Positions 1 to 7,000 of a stretch of DNA of 9,290 nt are shown piece by piece. The translations under genes were made by a program, and so were the position numbers. The notes beneath the pieces are model-generated. The model worked only from the letters and a program-made list of their open reading frames with translations. It was not told the origin of the DNA and ran no database searches. Within the stretch, counting starts at the first letter, position 1; each line of letters starts with the position of its first letter. The stretch spans positions 1 through 9,290 of the forward strand of contig USBV01000054.1 in the NCBI GenBank assembly GCA_900553055.1. Reading direction: 5' to 3'. Source of the stretch: an uncultured Phascolarctobacterium sp. GTDB taxonomy: Bacteria > Bacillota > Negativicutes > Acidaminococcales > Acidaminococcaceae.

Positions 1-1878
1 CCTACCTAACAGAAAACGAATCGCGTTTTCTGCAGTTGGTGCGTATTGCACAAGGTCCACAGCAAAGCCACACACGCCTGGCAGCTTGGCCGCTGCCTCC
101 TCTTCTTTTGAGAGATAGCGACGCTGCACCGTATCCAGCGGCAAAAAGGTGGCACGCCCGCTACCGCTTTGCTTTAAAAAGGCGATAGCCTGCTTGGCCG
201 CTTGGGCTGTGCTGGCGACAATATTTTGTGCGCCCTCGCCAAGCGCTGTTTCCAGCGCCGCAACGTATTTATCTTCAACCTTAATCAGCTCTGCCACTAC
301 GCCAATGAGGTCCTGCCGCCATGGTGCTTGCGCTTTTAGCACGGCTTTAATGCCATAGCCAAAGCCCTCATAGCTTTCCTGCATGCGGCGCAGTGTTTGC
401 GCCTTGGTCTCAGCATTGGTTAGCTCGCGCTGCACCTGCTGCTGCTGGGTAGCAATTTCGTGCAGCTTTTTGCGCAGTGCTTCTAGCTCTTCATTCAGCT
501 CCTCCGCAGCCTTAGCCACCAGCTCCTGCTGGTGCCCATTGCTAGCCTGAGCTTCAAGTAATCTATTATACTGGCTTTGGCTGCGCTCCTGCATCGCCTC
601 GGCCTCTTCAATACTCTTTTTTAGCGCCTCACGCTTGCGCATGCGCAGCTCCTGCGCTTGCTCCAAGCTATGCAGCTCGTTGCGCAGCTTGAGCAGCGCT
701 TGCATGCCGGCAAAGAATTCACTTTGCACATTAGCGCTTTTGTTTTGCTCCACTGCCAAAGCCTGTGCCTGCTCATCACGCGCAGACTGCAGCTTCTTAA
801 CCGCTAATTCAGCCTTTGCTCTTTCCTTATCAACAGTGTCAAACTCTGTAGCTAGGCTTTGCATCAAAGTCTCCAGCTCGGCCGCTTGCGTATTTAGCTT
901 AGCATTGCTTTGCTCCAAGCGGTCCATTGCCCGCTGGCTTTGCTCAGCACGCTCGCTAAGCACTCCCTGCTGACCGCGCAGCTTTTCCAAAGCCTTTTCT
1001 CTAGCTGCAATATCCTCCTGCAAGCGACTATAGCCCTCGGCCAATTGGTCCAGCTTACGCTGAACCTGCACTGCCTCGGCTTCTCGACTACTTAATATTG
1101 CTGCCTGATGGCTAAAGAAGTCTGCCGCGGTTGCCTTGCGTGCCTCCAAGGTTTGCTTAAGGCTTTCCATATTATCCAGCTTGCGCAGCAAAACGCTTAA
1201 TTGGCACAAACGCAGCTCGGCACTAAGCTGATTATATTTTTCTGTTTTCACAGCTGCCTGAGCTAGGGGCTCCACCTGAGCCTCCACCTCGCTGCGAATA
1301 TCGTTGATACGAACTAAATTAGCTGCTGTATCATCCAAGCGACGCAGAGCATCCTTCTTGCGCAGGCGATATTTGGCAATACCAGCCGCCTCTTCAAAAA
1401 GTCCGCGTCTATCCTCTGGACGACTGTTTAAAATTTCATCAATTTTATTTTGACCGATCATGGCCATGGAACCCTTGCCGAGGCCCGTATCTGCCAATAA
1501 ATCGATAATATCCTTTAAACGGCAATTTTTCTTATTGATGGCATAATCACTATCACCACTACGATATAAGCGACGGGTGATGGTGACAGTGTCAAAATCC
1601 AACGCTAAAGTGTGGTCGCTATTGTCAAACTCCAAATTAACCTCGGCCACACCCAGAGGGCGACGCTTGCCACTGCCAGAGAAAATAACGTCCTCCATTT
1701 TGGAGCCACGCAAATATTTAGCGCTCTGCTCGCCTAAAGCCCAACGAATGGCATCAGAAATATTACTCTTGCCGGAGCCATTAGGACCGACAACAGCAGT
1801 AATTCCCTTGTCTAAGGTTAATTCAGTTTTATCTGCAAACGATTTAAAGCCATAGGTTGAAAAGGACTTTAAGCGCAC
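1..1878 (-). CDS. smc: Chromosome segregation protein SMC, N-terminal 626 residues (cut by left edge)
   Basis: SMC is the ATPase of the bacterial condensin complex (with ScpA and ScpB), which entraps and organises the chromosome. Reading leftward from 1878, one open frame of 626 codons runs to base 1. It has the Walker A GPNGSGKS at residues 31-38, an LRG with the likely R-finger at about R57, and a Q-loop in [11 protein letters not shown] (Q143) followed by FEEAAGI. A long Glu/Gln/Lys/Ala-rich coiled coil spans roughly 170-500, and the start of the hinge lies from about 505 ([12 protein letters not shown]) to the edge. The family is usually about 1,180-1,190 residues, so the second half (rest of hinge, returning coil, Walker B and signature motif) lies outside. 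The start is GTG at 1878: an in-frame TGA lies three codons upstream and AGGTGA sits six bases before GTG. Identification is near certain. Confidence 0.97.
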   Translation of the reverse strand, partial: MRLKSFSTYGFKSFADKTELTLDKGITAVVGPNGSGKSNISDAIRWALGEQSAKYLRGSKMEDVIFSGSGKRRPLGVAEVNLEFDNSDHTLALDFDTVTITRRLYRSGDSDYAINKKNCRLKDIIDLLADTGLGKGSMAMIGQNKIDEILNSRPEDRRGLFEEAAGIAKYRLRKKDALRRLDDTAANLVRINDIRSEVEAQVEPLAQAAVKTEKYNQLSAELRLCQLSVLLRKLDNMESLKQTLEARKATAADFFSHQAAILSSREAEAVQVQRKLDQLAEGYSRLQEDIAAREKALEKLRGQQGVLSERAEQSQRAMDRLEQSNAKLNTQAAELETLMQSLATEFDTVDKERAKAELAVKKLQSARDEQAQALAVEQNKSANVQSEFFAGMQALLKLRNELHSLEQAQELRMRKREALKKSIEEAEAMQERSQSQYNRLLEAQASNGHQQELVAKAAEELNEELEALRKKLHEIATQQQQVQRELTNAETKAQTLRRMQESYEGFGYGIKAVLKAQAPWRQDLIGVVAELIKVEDKYVAALETALGEGAQNIVASTAQAAKQAIAFLKQSGSGRATFLPLDTVQRRYLSKEEEAAAKLPGVCGFAVDLVQYAPTAENAIRFLLGR

Positions 1879-1946
1879 TAATAATCACCTAATTCTTATT
1901 TATCTATTGGGTATTTAAACCCATACTACATCCATTGTATCTTAAT

Positions 1947-1976
1947 ATTTTATCATAAACTAGTTGTGCTTAACAA
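1947..1976 (-). promoter_or_regulatory. Possible smc promoter in the 122-bp gap
   Basis: On the minus strand, TTGTTA (1976-1971) and TAAAAT (1952-1947) are separated by 18 bases, which would start a transcript near 1940 and leave a leader of about 60 nt before the GTG of smc. The match is moderate in an AT-rich gap, so it could be chance. smc may instead, or also, be read through from the glycosylase gene, because no terminator is visible between them. Confidence 0.3.
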
Positions 1977-2000
1977 GTAGATACAGCGTAATATCCTCAA

Positions 2001-2516
2001 TTAGTGTAAATAATCTAATATTATCCGCCACTCCACTTCTAAAGCCGCCAGATTCTTGCGTGCATTGGCCGGACTTGTAGACGGCAGATAGTAAATATGC
2101 ACAGGTCTAGACAGGCTTTTGACAAAATATTTTTTGAACGCAGCGCTAGCCTTACCACCATTACAAAAAACAGCTTGAATATGAGGATACTGCTCCAATA
2201 ATCCACAAATATCATTGGGCACTTCACCTTTAATATCACTATCCAAGCTGCCCTTGCGCTCGCAGTAGCCCAACGTATCCCACAGCGCAACACGATGCTT
2301 TTTAAGCATTGCTTTCTTGTCCACATAATCAGCAGGATTATCTTCGCCCAGTAATAAAGCCAAAAGCTGCCAAAAGCGATTGCGCGGATGCGCATAATAT
2401 TCCTGCTCTGTGAGGGATTTCACGCCCGGCATCGAGCCTAGGATTAAGATTTTGCTTTCGCTATCGACTAGTGGTGTGAAGGACGTGCAGGCGTACATGC
2501 TGACCCCATTAGACAT
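2001..2516 (-). CDS. DNA-deoxyinosine (hypoxanthine) glycosylase, UDG superfamily
   Basis: This 171-residue protein looks like a small uracil-DNA-glycosylase-superfamily enzyme of the type annotated as DNA-deoxyinosine glycosylase (family 6, hypoxanthine-DNA glycosylase). Such enzymes excise deaminated adenine (hypoxanthine) from DNA and so begin base-excision repair. Visible motifs are ILILGSMPG (23-31), YYAHPRNRFW (40-49), a central VFCNGGKA (116-123) and LPSTSPANA (144-152). The first, second and last are the conserved blocks that form the active-site pocket in this group. The chosen ATG at 2516 has a strong GGGGAGGGG upstream; Met7 (2498) is an alternative, since many relatives begin near the SFTPLVD segment. 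The frame overlaps the radical SAM gene upstream by 49 bases, so the two are surely co-transcribed. Family assignment is good; the exact damaged base is inferred from the family. Confidence 0.85.
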   Translation of the reverse strand: MSNGVSMYACTSFTPLVDSESKILILGSMPGVKSLTEQEYYAHPRNRFWQLLALLLGEDNPADYVDKKAMLKKHRVALWDTLGYCERKGSLDSDIKGEVPNDICGLLEQYPHIQAVFCNGGKASAAFKKYFVKSLSRPVHIYYLPSTSPANARKNLAALEVEWRIILDYLH

Positions 2517-3505
2517 AAATTAATCCCCTCCCCGCTGCTCGGCATAATCGTTATCTGTAAATTAGGAAAAAGCTGTTGCCAATAAGCCAGGTTACAGCTT
2601 TTTAACCCGCGCAGCTTGGACTCATAGCGACGTGGGCAGTGAAAAATGACACTTTGGGCGCCACTAGTAACAAGCTCTTGCAAAATAAGCGTGAAATGGT
2701 TACGCAGCACGCGACCTTTCACCAGCTCACCCATGGAAGGATGAAATGCTCCCGCCACAATATTGCCCGGCGTACACAGCTCTTCATCGGGCTGCAGGCC
2801 AATGCGTATAACCTTAATACCAGCTTTAGTCAGGACTTTATAGACATAAGCTCCCTGCTCCACAGCGTCTTCCAAGTTCAAGGGCACGTACTCACCCCGC
2901 GCATAGCTTGCAGCTAGCGGCGTATCTTTAATCACGAGCACGGGGTAAATGCGGGCAATATCGGGCTTTAGCTGCGCAACTTCGGCAGCCGTTTGCTGCA
3001 CACTGGCAAAGCCTTGCCCCGGCAAGCCCACCATCAACTGAACGCCAGTCTTAAAGCCATGCTCACGCAAAAGCTTATGTGCTTTATAAACTGCTTCTGC
3101 AGTATGTCCACGCTCTGCCTTTTGCAAAACCTCGTCATCCATGGACTGCACGCCCAACTCCACCAGCTCCACATGATGGGCTTGGATAAGCTCCAAGCGT
3201 TCAGCATCAATATAGTCCGGGCGTGTGGATACGCGCACGCTGCCGATTACGCCTTTTTCCAAAAGCTCATCCGTCAGCGCTAAAAGCTCCTTTTGCAGTA
3301 CTAAATCAAGTCCTGTGAAGGAGCCACCGTAAAAGGCGGCCTCATTATCCTTACTTGGCTTAAGCCACTTAAGCCAGCGCTCAATTTGTGACTTAGCCTC
3401 GGGTACTGCTGCCGATTTTTGTCCGCTAATAGTTTTTTGATTGCAAAACACACACTGATGAGGACAGCCCGCATGTGGTATAAAAATTGGTAAAATCGCC
3501 ATCAT
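2468..3505 (-). CDS. Elp3-like radical SAM protein (short form, no acetyltransferase domain)
   Basis: This 345-residue protein is a radical SAM enzyme. The cluster-binding motif is CPHQCVFC (C14, C18, C21). It is followed by the Elp3/YhcC-type blocks FYGGSFTGL (58-66), RVSTRPDYI (91-99) and ELGVQSMDDEVL (116-127), then a GLPGQ motif in the TIM-barrel half. Full Elp3 carries a C-terminal GNAT acetyltransferase domain; that length is absent here, so this is the short clostridial form whose substrate is not established (tRNA is a family-based guess). From memory, a similar gene often sits just upstream of smc in Clostridia and relatives, and here only the glycosylase gene separates them. Two ATG codons are adjacent (3505 and 3502). 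AAGGA lies 4 bases before the first and 7 before the second, so the second may be the true start. Confidence 0.88.
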   Translation of the reverse strand: MMAILPIFIPHAGCPHQCVFCNQKTISGQKSAAVPEAKSQIERWLKWLKPSKDNEAAFYGGSFTGLDLVLQKELLALTDELLEKGVIGSVRVSTRPDYIDAERLELIQAHHVELVELGVQSMDDEVLQKAERGHTAEAVYKAHKLLREHGFKTGVQLMVGLPGQGFASVQQTAAEVAQLKPDIARIYPVLVIKDTPLAASYARGEYVPLNLEDAVEQGAYVYKVLTKAGIKVIRIGLQPDEELCTPGNIVAGAFHPSMGELVKGRVLRNHFTLILQELVTSGAQSVIFHCPRRYESKLRGLKSCNLAYWQQLFPNLQITIMPSSGEGINLCLMGSACTPARPSHH

Positions 3506-3528
3506 TATATCCTTATAAATATGACAAG

Positions 3529-3599
3529 AGCAGGTATTGCGAGCGTCTATCGAAGCATTTTAGTCACAAAATACACTCACATACTCAACAATACCTGCT
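3529..3599. repeat. 11-bp perfect inverted repeat with 49-nt loop between the HAD and radical SAM genes
   Basis: AGCAGGTATTG at 3529-3539 is matched exactly by CAATACCTGCT at 3589-3599, and one G-T plus one A-T pair could extend it outward. In the minus-strand transcript running from the HAD gene toward the radical SAM gene it would form a long-looped hairpin ending about 24 bases before the radical SAM start. No run of T follows it in that direction, so it does not look like an ordinary intrinsic terminator. The rest of the 142-bp gap (3506-3647) shows no clear promoter and no convincing small gene. Confidence 0.6.
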
Positions 3600-3647
3600 T
3601 TATTTCGGTTTACAGCTGCTTTAAACAGACTAACAACCGTCATCTTT

Positions 3648-4469
3648 TTATTGCAGCTGCTCCTCCACAGCCTGCTTGGTTAAAATCGCCTCAATCACTA
3701 GGGCTACGCCATCATTATCATTAGAGGCAGTCACAATCTTGGCATGGTTTTTCACAGCATCCTTGGCATTGCCCACTGCTACACCAATGCCTGCATTGGC
3801 AATCATCTTCACATCGTTATTGGAATCACCAATGCACATGATTTCAGCCGGGATAATACCATAGCTAGCAGCCACTGATTTAACTGCTTCCCATTTATTA
3901 ATGCCAGGCTCCATCAGCTCCAAAAAATTATCCTTGGAGCTAGTCACATCCAGCTTGCCCTTGAACCTTTCAGCAATGCATTGCCAAACCTGCTGGAATT
4001 CCTCCGGCTTTGTCATCACGAGAATTTTATAGGGAGCTTCGTCCGTATGATAAACAGCATCTCCTATAGCAGTTGTTTGAATACCGCTGATTTTGCTGTA
4101 CATGCGGGAGCAATCATTTTCCGTATGAATCAAAATGCTATCGCCCACATAGAGCTGCAGGTAGTAGCCCTTTTCCTTACAATAAGCCAAAACCTCATTG
4201 GCTGTGCTTAAGGTCATCTTGTGCTCATAAAAAACCTTGCCGCTAAGGCTGCCCTTAACTAAGGCGCCATTATAGGTCACGAGCGGCACATCCAATCCTA
4301 AACGCTCCGCGTAAGGACGCACGGAGACATACATGCGGCCAGTTGCTAAAAGAAAAACCTTGCCCGCAGCCAAAGCGCTTCTAATAGCAGCTTCGTTGCG
4401 CGCAGAAATTTGGCATTTACTATTTAAAAGCGTATCGTCCATATCGCTGGCGATAAGTTTAATTTCCAT
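3648..4469 (-). CDS. Cof-type HAD-superfamily hydrolase (phosphatase)
   Basis: This 273-residue protein is a Cof/YidA-like (HAD-IIB) phosphatase of the cytoplasm, a group that dephosphorylates sugar phosphates, flavin and other small phosphometabolites. All four HAD motifs are present: DMDDTLL with nucleophile D9 and acid/base D11, LLATGR with T43, K192 in the EPGINKWEAV segment, and GDSNND at 214-219 for magnesium binding, followed by GIGVAVGNA. The C2-type cap lies between motifs II and III. Its length is typical (about 265-285). The ATG at 4469 lies inside the end of the upstream membrane-protein gene (11-bp overlap), which implies translational coupling; AAGGAG sits 12 bases upstream, longer than ideal. 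The substrate cannot be read from the sequence. Confidence 0.93.
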   Translation of the reverse strand: MEIKLIASDMDDTLLNSKCQISARNEAAIRSALAAGKVFLLATGRMYVSVRPYAERLGLDVPLVTYNGALVKGSLSGKVFYEHKMTLSTANEVLAYCKEKGYYLQLYVGDSILIHTENDCSRMYSKISGIQTTAIGDAVYHTDEAPYKILVMTKPEEFQQVWQCIAERFKGKLDVTSSKDNFLELMEPGINKWEAVKSVAASYGIIPAEIMCIGDSNNDVKMIANAGIGVAVGNAKDAVKNHAKIVTASNDNDGVALVIEAILTKQAVEEQLQ

Positions 4470-4881
4470 TAACTAAAGTACTCCTTTTTCTAATCAAAAT
4501 TTCCAAGACAATTCCCACCAAAGGATATACCAAGAGTAGGAATATTAAATGTGGCAGCGTAGTATGCATGGTATAGCCCGGCATGAGCTTGGCCAGCGTA
4601 ATCGCACCCTCCCACACAAAGGCCGCCACAACTACGATAGCCTTAGCGAGCTCCGTATACATAGCCATGGCCTCGGACAGCTCGGCTTGCTTAAAAGGCT
4701 TACTCACGATGAGCCACATCAGACCTAGACCCATGTTAACAATAAAGCCTTCGATAACAGCACCTGCTACCAAGCCGCCCAGTGTTACAACCTCTAGCCA
4801 AGTTGTGGCATATTCCACTAGAAAAAAGATAACACTCAAAGTAAGCCACATAGTGGCCCAATTATAAAACCTTTCTTTCAT
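4459..4881 (-). CDS. Small unknown membrane protein, four predicted membrane segments
   Basis: I do not recognise this 140-residue protein. It is strongly hydrophobic, with likely membrane segments at about 9-27 (WATMWLTLSVIFFLVEY), 32-59, 79-98 and 110-130, a short basic patch around KPFKQ (61-65), and a basic end IRKRS after the last segment. A WLEVV-GGLVAGAVIEGF stretch is rich in small residues and could pack helices. The frame is open further upstream to a TTG at 4950, but the ATG at 4881 is preferred: GGTGA lies four bases before it and an extended -10 promoter sits just upstream, so the longer form would begin upstream of its own promoter. The gene overlaps the HAD phosphatase gene by 11 bases and is the first gene of the leftward unit. 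Function is unknown; the coupling to the phosphatase is the only contextual clue. Confidence 0.78.
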   Translation of the reverse strand: MKERFYNWATMWLTLSVIFFLVEYATTWLEVVTLGGLVAGAVIEGFIVNMGLGLMWLIVSKPFKQAELSEAMAMYTELAKAIVVVAAFVWEGAITLAKLMPGYTMHTTLPHLIFLLLVYPLVGIVLEILIRKRSTLVNGN

Positions 4882-4897
4882 AACATCACCATCGCCT

Positions 4898-4906
4898 ATT
4901 ATAACA
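4898..4906 (-). promoter_or_regulatory. Extended -10 promoter for the leftward membrane protein/HAD unit
   Basis: Read on the minus strand, TATAAT (4903-4898) is preceded by TGT (4906-4904), a perfect extended -10 element. A -35 box is weak (TGTTCA 17 bases upstream matches at only about three positions), as is usual for extended -10 promoters. The predicted start near 4891 leaves a leader of only about 10 nt before the ATG at 4881, just enough to include the GGTGA ribosome site. Confidence 0.55.
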
Positions 4907-4934
4907 TAAAAACCTGTATCTGAACACTTTAATA

Positions 4935-4963
4935 TTGTTGCATTAGCCAATAAATGGTATAAT
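4935..4963 (+). promoter_or_regulatory. Sigma-A-type promoter for yhdT-panF
   Basis: TTGTTG (4935-4940) and a perfect TATAAT (4958-4963) are separated by the ideal 17 bases, and TGG directly precedes the -10 (extended -10 TGn). Transcription should begin near 4970, giving a leader of about 110 nt before the yhdT ATG at 5081. It lies back to back with the leftward promoter at 4898-4906, so the two -10 boxes are only about 55 bp apart and any regulator binding between them could control both units. Confidence 0.75.
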
Positions 4964-4995
4964 AAATCATTAGCAAGTAATTAGAGGTTAATACT

Positions 4996-5040
4996 AGCAA
5001 AGCCCATTATCTTTATTTTGGGTAGCTTACAGGCTTTGCT
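4996..5040 (+). repeat. Inverted repeat in the yhdT-panF mRNA leader
   Basis: AGCAAAGCC (4996-5004) pairs exactly with GGCTTTGCT (5032-5040) across a 27-nt AT-rich loop, within the leader between the predicted start near 4970 and the yhdT ATG at 5081. No T-run follows, so it is not a plain terminator. It could be an operator half-site pair or an RNA structure that tunes translation. I recognise no known riboswitch consensus in it. Confidence 0.5.
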
Positions 5041-5080
5041 TATCTGTATGGATGATGGTGTTTGGAAAGGAGCTTTGCAT

Positions 5081-5335
5081 ATGAAAAGAAGCGAAAAATT
5101 TCGTCAAGCTAACAGGGAAGCCAAGGCGACCTGTGTAGCTGCCGCTGCTGTGATTATCTTTTGGTGTTTAGCCGGCTTCGGCTTAGCCGATAGCGAAATT
5201 ACTCTGCTACACACACCGCTCTGGGTTTGGGGCGGCTGCGTTGGCACATGGCTATTTGCTATTCTAGTTACACTTTTCCTCACGGAAAAAGTTTTCAAAA
5301 ACTTTGATTTGGACAGCAAGGAGGAGGAAAAATAA
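5081..5335 (+). CDS. yhdT: YhdT-family small membrane protein
   Basis: This 84-residue protein has a charged N-terminus, two hydrophobic helices (about 16-34 and 46-68) and a charged Asp/Glu/Lys tail. Size, topology and position immediately before panF match YhdT, the small DUF997-type protein encoded before panF in E. coli and many other bacteria. Its role is not established; a helper or partner of the pantothenate symporter is a reasonable inference from that conserved pairing. The frame is open up to a TTG at 5018, but the ATG at 5081 is clearly preferred because AAAGGAG precedes it by eight bases and the N-terminus then begins MKRSEKFRQANREAK as in the family. Its stop overlaps the panF start (TAATG), so the two are translationally coupled. 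Confidence 0.88.
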   Translation: MKRSEKFRQANREAKATCVAAAAVIIFWCLAGFGLADSEITLLHTPLWVWGGCVGTWLFAILVTLFLTEKVFKNFDLDSKEEEK

Positions 5336-6828
5336 TGGGTAATCTTCTCAATCTCCTTCCCGTACTACTCTTTTTGGTAGGCATGCTGGGCATTAGCGCC
5401 TATATCCAACGTGCTTCTAAGGAGGACCGGCAAAAGAATTTCGCCAAGGATTATTTTATCGGCGGCCGCACTCTAGGTGGCTTCGTTTTGGCCATGACCA
5501 CCGCTGCCACCTATAGCAGTGTATCCACCTTCGTGGGTGGCCCCGGCATGGCTTGGGTTATCGGCTACGGTTGGCTTTATATGGCCATTGTACAGGTGGT
5601 AGTTATCTTCTTGGTTTTGGGCGTATTTGGTAAAAAGATCGCCCTTATCGCTCGCGAAATTGATGCAGTTACCGTTATCGACGTGCTACGCGCTCGCTAT
5701 GAGTCGAATCTACTCGCCAATATGGCAGCTCTGGTGATGGTAGCCTTCTTCTGCTCCACCATGGTAGCCCAATTCGTAGGCGCTGCTAAATTGTTTGAGG
5801 CCGTTACTGGCTTCTCCTATGTAACGGGGCTTAGTCTCTTTGGTTTAATCGTAGTTATCTATACCACCATCGGCGGCTTTAAGGGTGTAGCTGTAACCGA
5901 CGCCTGCTGCGCTATCGCCATGGTTGTGGGTATGTGCATTTTAATGGGCGGCATGATGAGCGCCGGTGGCGGTTTTGACAACATGATGCAATACATCGGC
6001 ACCAAGCATCCTGATATGCTGGAGCCTCTCTCCCGCGGCAAAATGCCAGTTTCCCTCTATATTAGCCAATGGCTTTTGGTTGGTATTTGTACGCTGGCCC
6101 TGCCCCAATCCGTAGTCCGCGGCATTAGCTACAAGGACACCAAGGCTCTGCATCGTTCTATGATTATCGGCACCATTGTCATCGGTATTATGACCTTGGT
6201 TGCTACCTGGATTGGCGTGCTCAGCAAGGGCATTTTGACCGAGGGTATTAAGGCCTATGGCAGCGTAGATAATATTATTCCAATTGCCATTGTCAAGAGC
6301 TTAACTCCCTTCTGGGCTGGCGTTATCATTATCGGTCCCATTGCAGCCACTATTTCCACTGTTTCTTCCCTGCTTTTGGCAACCTCCTCTTCCATCGTCA
6401 AGGACGTTTACATGAACATGAAGGGAGAAAAAGGCGAAAGCCTTTCCAACAGCATGATTAGAGTGTATAGCTTAACTGCAACCGTTGTTTTAGGCTTAGT
6501 AGTTTATGCCATCGCCATTAATCCTCCCACTGTTATTTGGCAGATTAATATGTTCGCCTTCGGCGGCTTGGAAACGGCCTTCTTCTGGGTATTGATTTTT
6601 GGTCTCTTCTGGCCCAAGGCTAATAAATATGGTGCCATTGCTGCCATGAGCGGCGGTGTCCTGGTTTATTGCGTAACCATGGCTATGAAGATAAAGTTTA
6701 TGAGCCTGCACCAAATTGTTTTGGGTATCTTTTTCTCGCTTATGCTCTTCCTTATTGGTAACGCCATGGGTAAAACTCACGACGAAAAGGTTTTGCGCAT
6801 TTTCTTCCCCGAAAAGTTTGAAGACTAA
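5335..6828 (+). CDS. panF: Sodium/pantothenate symporter
   Basis: PanF imports pantothenate (vitamin B5, the coenzyme A precursor) with sodium across the cytoplasmic membrane. This 497-residue protein belongs to the sodium:solute symporter (SSF) family and is highly hydrophobic, consistent with 12-13 membrane segments. Stretches I recognise from E. coli PanF include YFIGGRTLGGFVLAMT (40-55), ATYSSVSTFVGGPG (58-71), a GKK-ALIARE-AVT-D-L-ARY run (99-122), VRGISYKDTKALHRSMIIGT (261-280) and MFAFGGLE (406-413). Length is close to the E. coli protein (about 483). The ATG shares its A with the yhdT stop codon, and AAGGAGGAGG (5318-5327) lies seven bases upstream inside yhdT. The yhdT-panF order supports the pantothenate assignment over other SSF substrates. 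A strong terminator follows at 6849. Confidence 0.94.
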   Translation: MGNLLNLLPVLLFLVGMLGISAYIQRASKEDRQKNFAKDYFIGGRTLGGFVLAMTTAATYSSVSTFVGGPGMAWVIGYGWLYMAIVQVVVIFLVLGVFGKKIALIAREIDAVTVIDVLRARYESNLLANMAALVMVAFFCSTMVAQFVGAAKLFEAVTGFSYVTGLSLFGLIVVIYTTIGGFKGVAVTDACCAIAMVVGMCILMGGMMSAGGGFDNMMQYIGTKHPDMLEPLSRGKMPVSLYISQWLLVGICTLALPQSVVRGISYKDTKALHRSMIIGTIVIGIMTLVATWIGVLSKGILTEGIKAYGSVDNIIPIAIVKSLTPFWAGVIIIGPIAATISTVSSLLLATSSSIVKDVYMNMKGEKGESLSNSMIRVYSLTATVVLGLVVYAIAINPPTVIWQINMFAFGGLETAFFWVLIFGLFWPKANKYGAIAAMSGGVLVYCVTMAMKIKFMSLHQIVLGIFFSLMLFLIGNAMGKTHDEKVLRIFFPEKFED

Positions 6829-6848
6829 CTTTATGTTCTAAAACATTT

Positions 6849-6890
6849 AGCCCCCTGCTTTACTGAAGCTTCAGTGTGCAGGGGGCTTTT
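6849..6890 (+). terminator. Strong intrinsic terminator of yhdT-panF
   Basis: AGCCCCCTGC (6849-6858) pairs perfectly with GCAGGGGGCT (6878-6887), a GC-rich 10-bp stem followed by TTT. The loop itself contains the 14-base palindrome ACTGAAGCTTCAGT (6862-6875), so the RNA would fold as two stacked stems. It begins 20 bases after the panF stop. The T-tract on the opposite strand is poor (AAATGTTTT), so it may act only weakly on the convergent ldh-like transcript. Confidence 0.88.
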
Positions 6891-6892
6891 AC

Positions 6893-6917
6893 TTCCCGTA
6901 ATAATTCGTTACGGGAA
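6893..6917. repeat. 9-bp inverted repeat in the convergent panF/ldh gap
   Basis: TTCCCGTAA (6893-6901) is matched exactly by TTACGGGAA (6909-6917) around a seven-base loop. It lies between the 3' ends of the convergent panF and ldh-like genes, directly after the panF terminator. Neither side carries a long T-run (GTAAAAG follows it on the minus strand), so it may be a weak terminator or a 3'-end-protecting hairpin for the leftward transcript. The rest of 6918-7000 shows nothing clear. Confidence 0.5.
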
Positions 6918-7000
6918 CAAATGTTTTGTTTATAAATCTAGCTATGCCGTGTATGGCTGCAAGCAATGCGCGCTAGTTGCAAATACAGAAATGAATTATC

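Noticed and set aside
635..1095. Plus-strand open frames opposite smc
   Set aside because: They are Ser/Cys/Ala-rich shadows of the smc coiled-coil coding sequence; the minus strand carries an uninterrupted, clearly recognisable SMC frame.
2039..2395. Second minus-strand frame inside the glycosylase gene (118 residues)
   Set aside because: It is an out-of-frame shadow: Trp/Ile/Cys-rich, matching no family, while the other frame holds all glycosylase motifs.
2639..3283. Plus-strand frames opposite the radical SAM gene
   Set aside because: Composition and position are those of antisense shadows; no plausible ribosome site or family motif.
3521..3724. Plus-strand 67-residue frame spanning the gap between the radical SAM and HAD genes
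   Set aside because: It has no convincing ribosome site, overlaps the inverted repeat and the 3' end of the HAD gene, and shows no recognisable domain.
5018..5080. Longer yhdT form starting at TTG 5018
   Set aside because: The extra 21 residues have no ribosome site, would include one arm of the leader repeat, and are not part of the usual YhdT protein; ATG 5081 has a good AAAGGAG.
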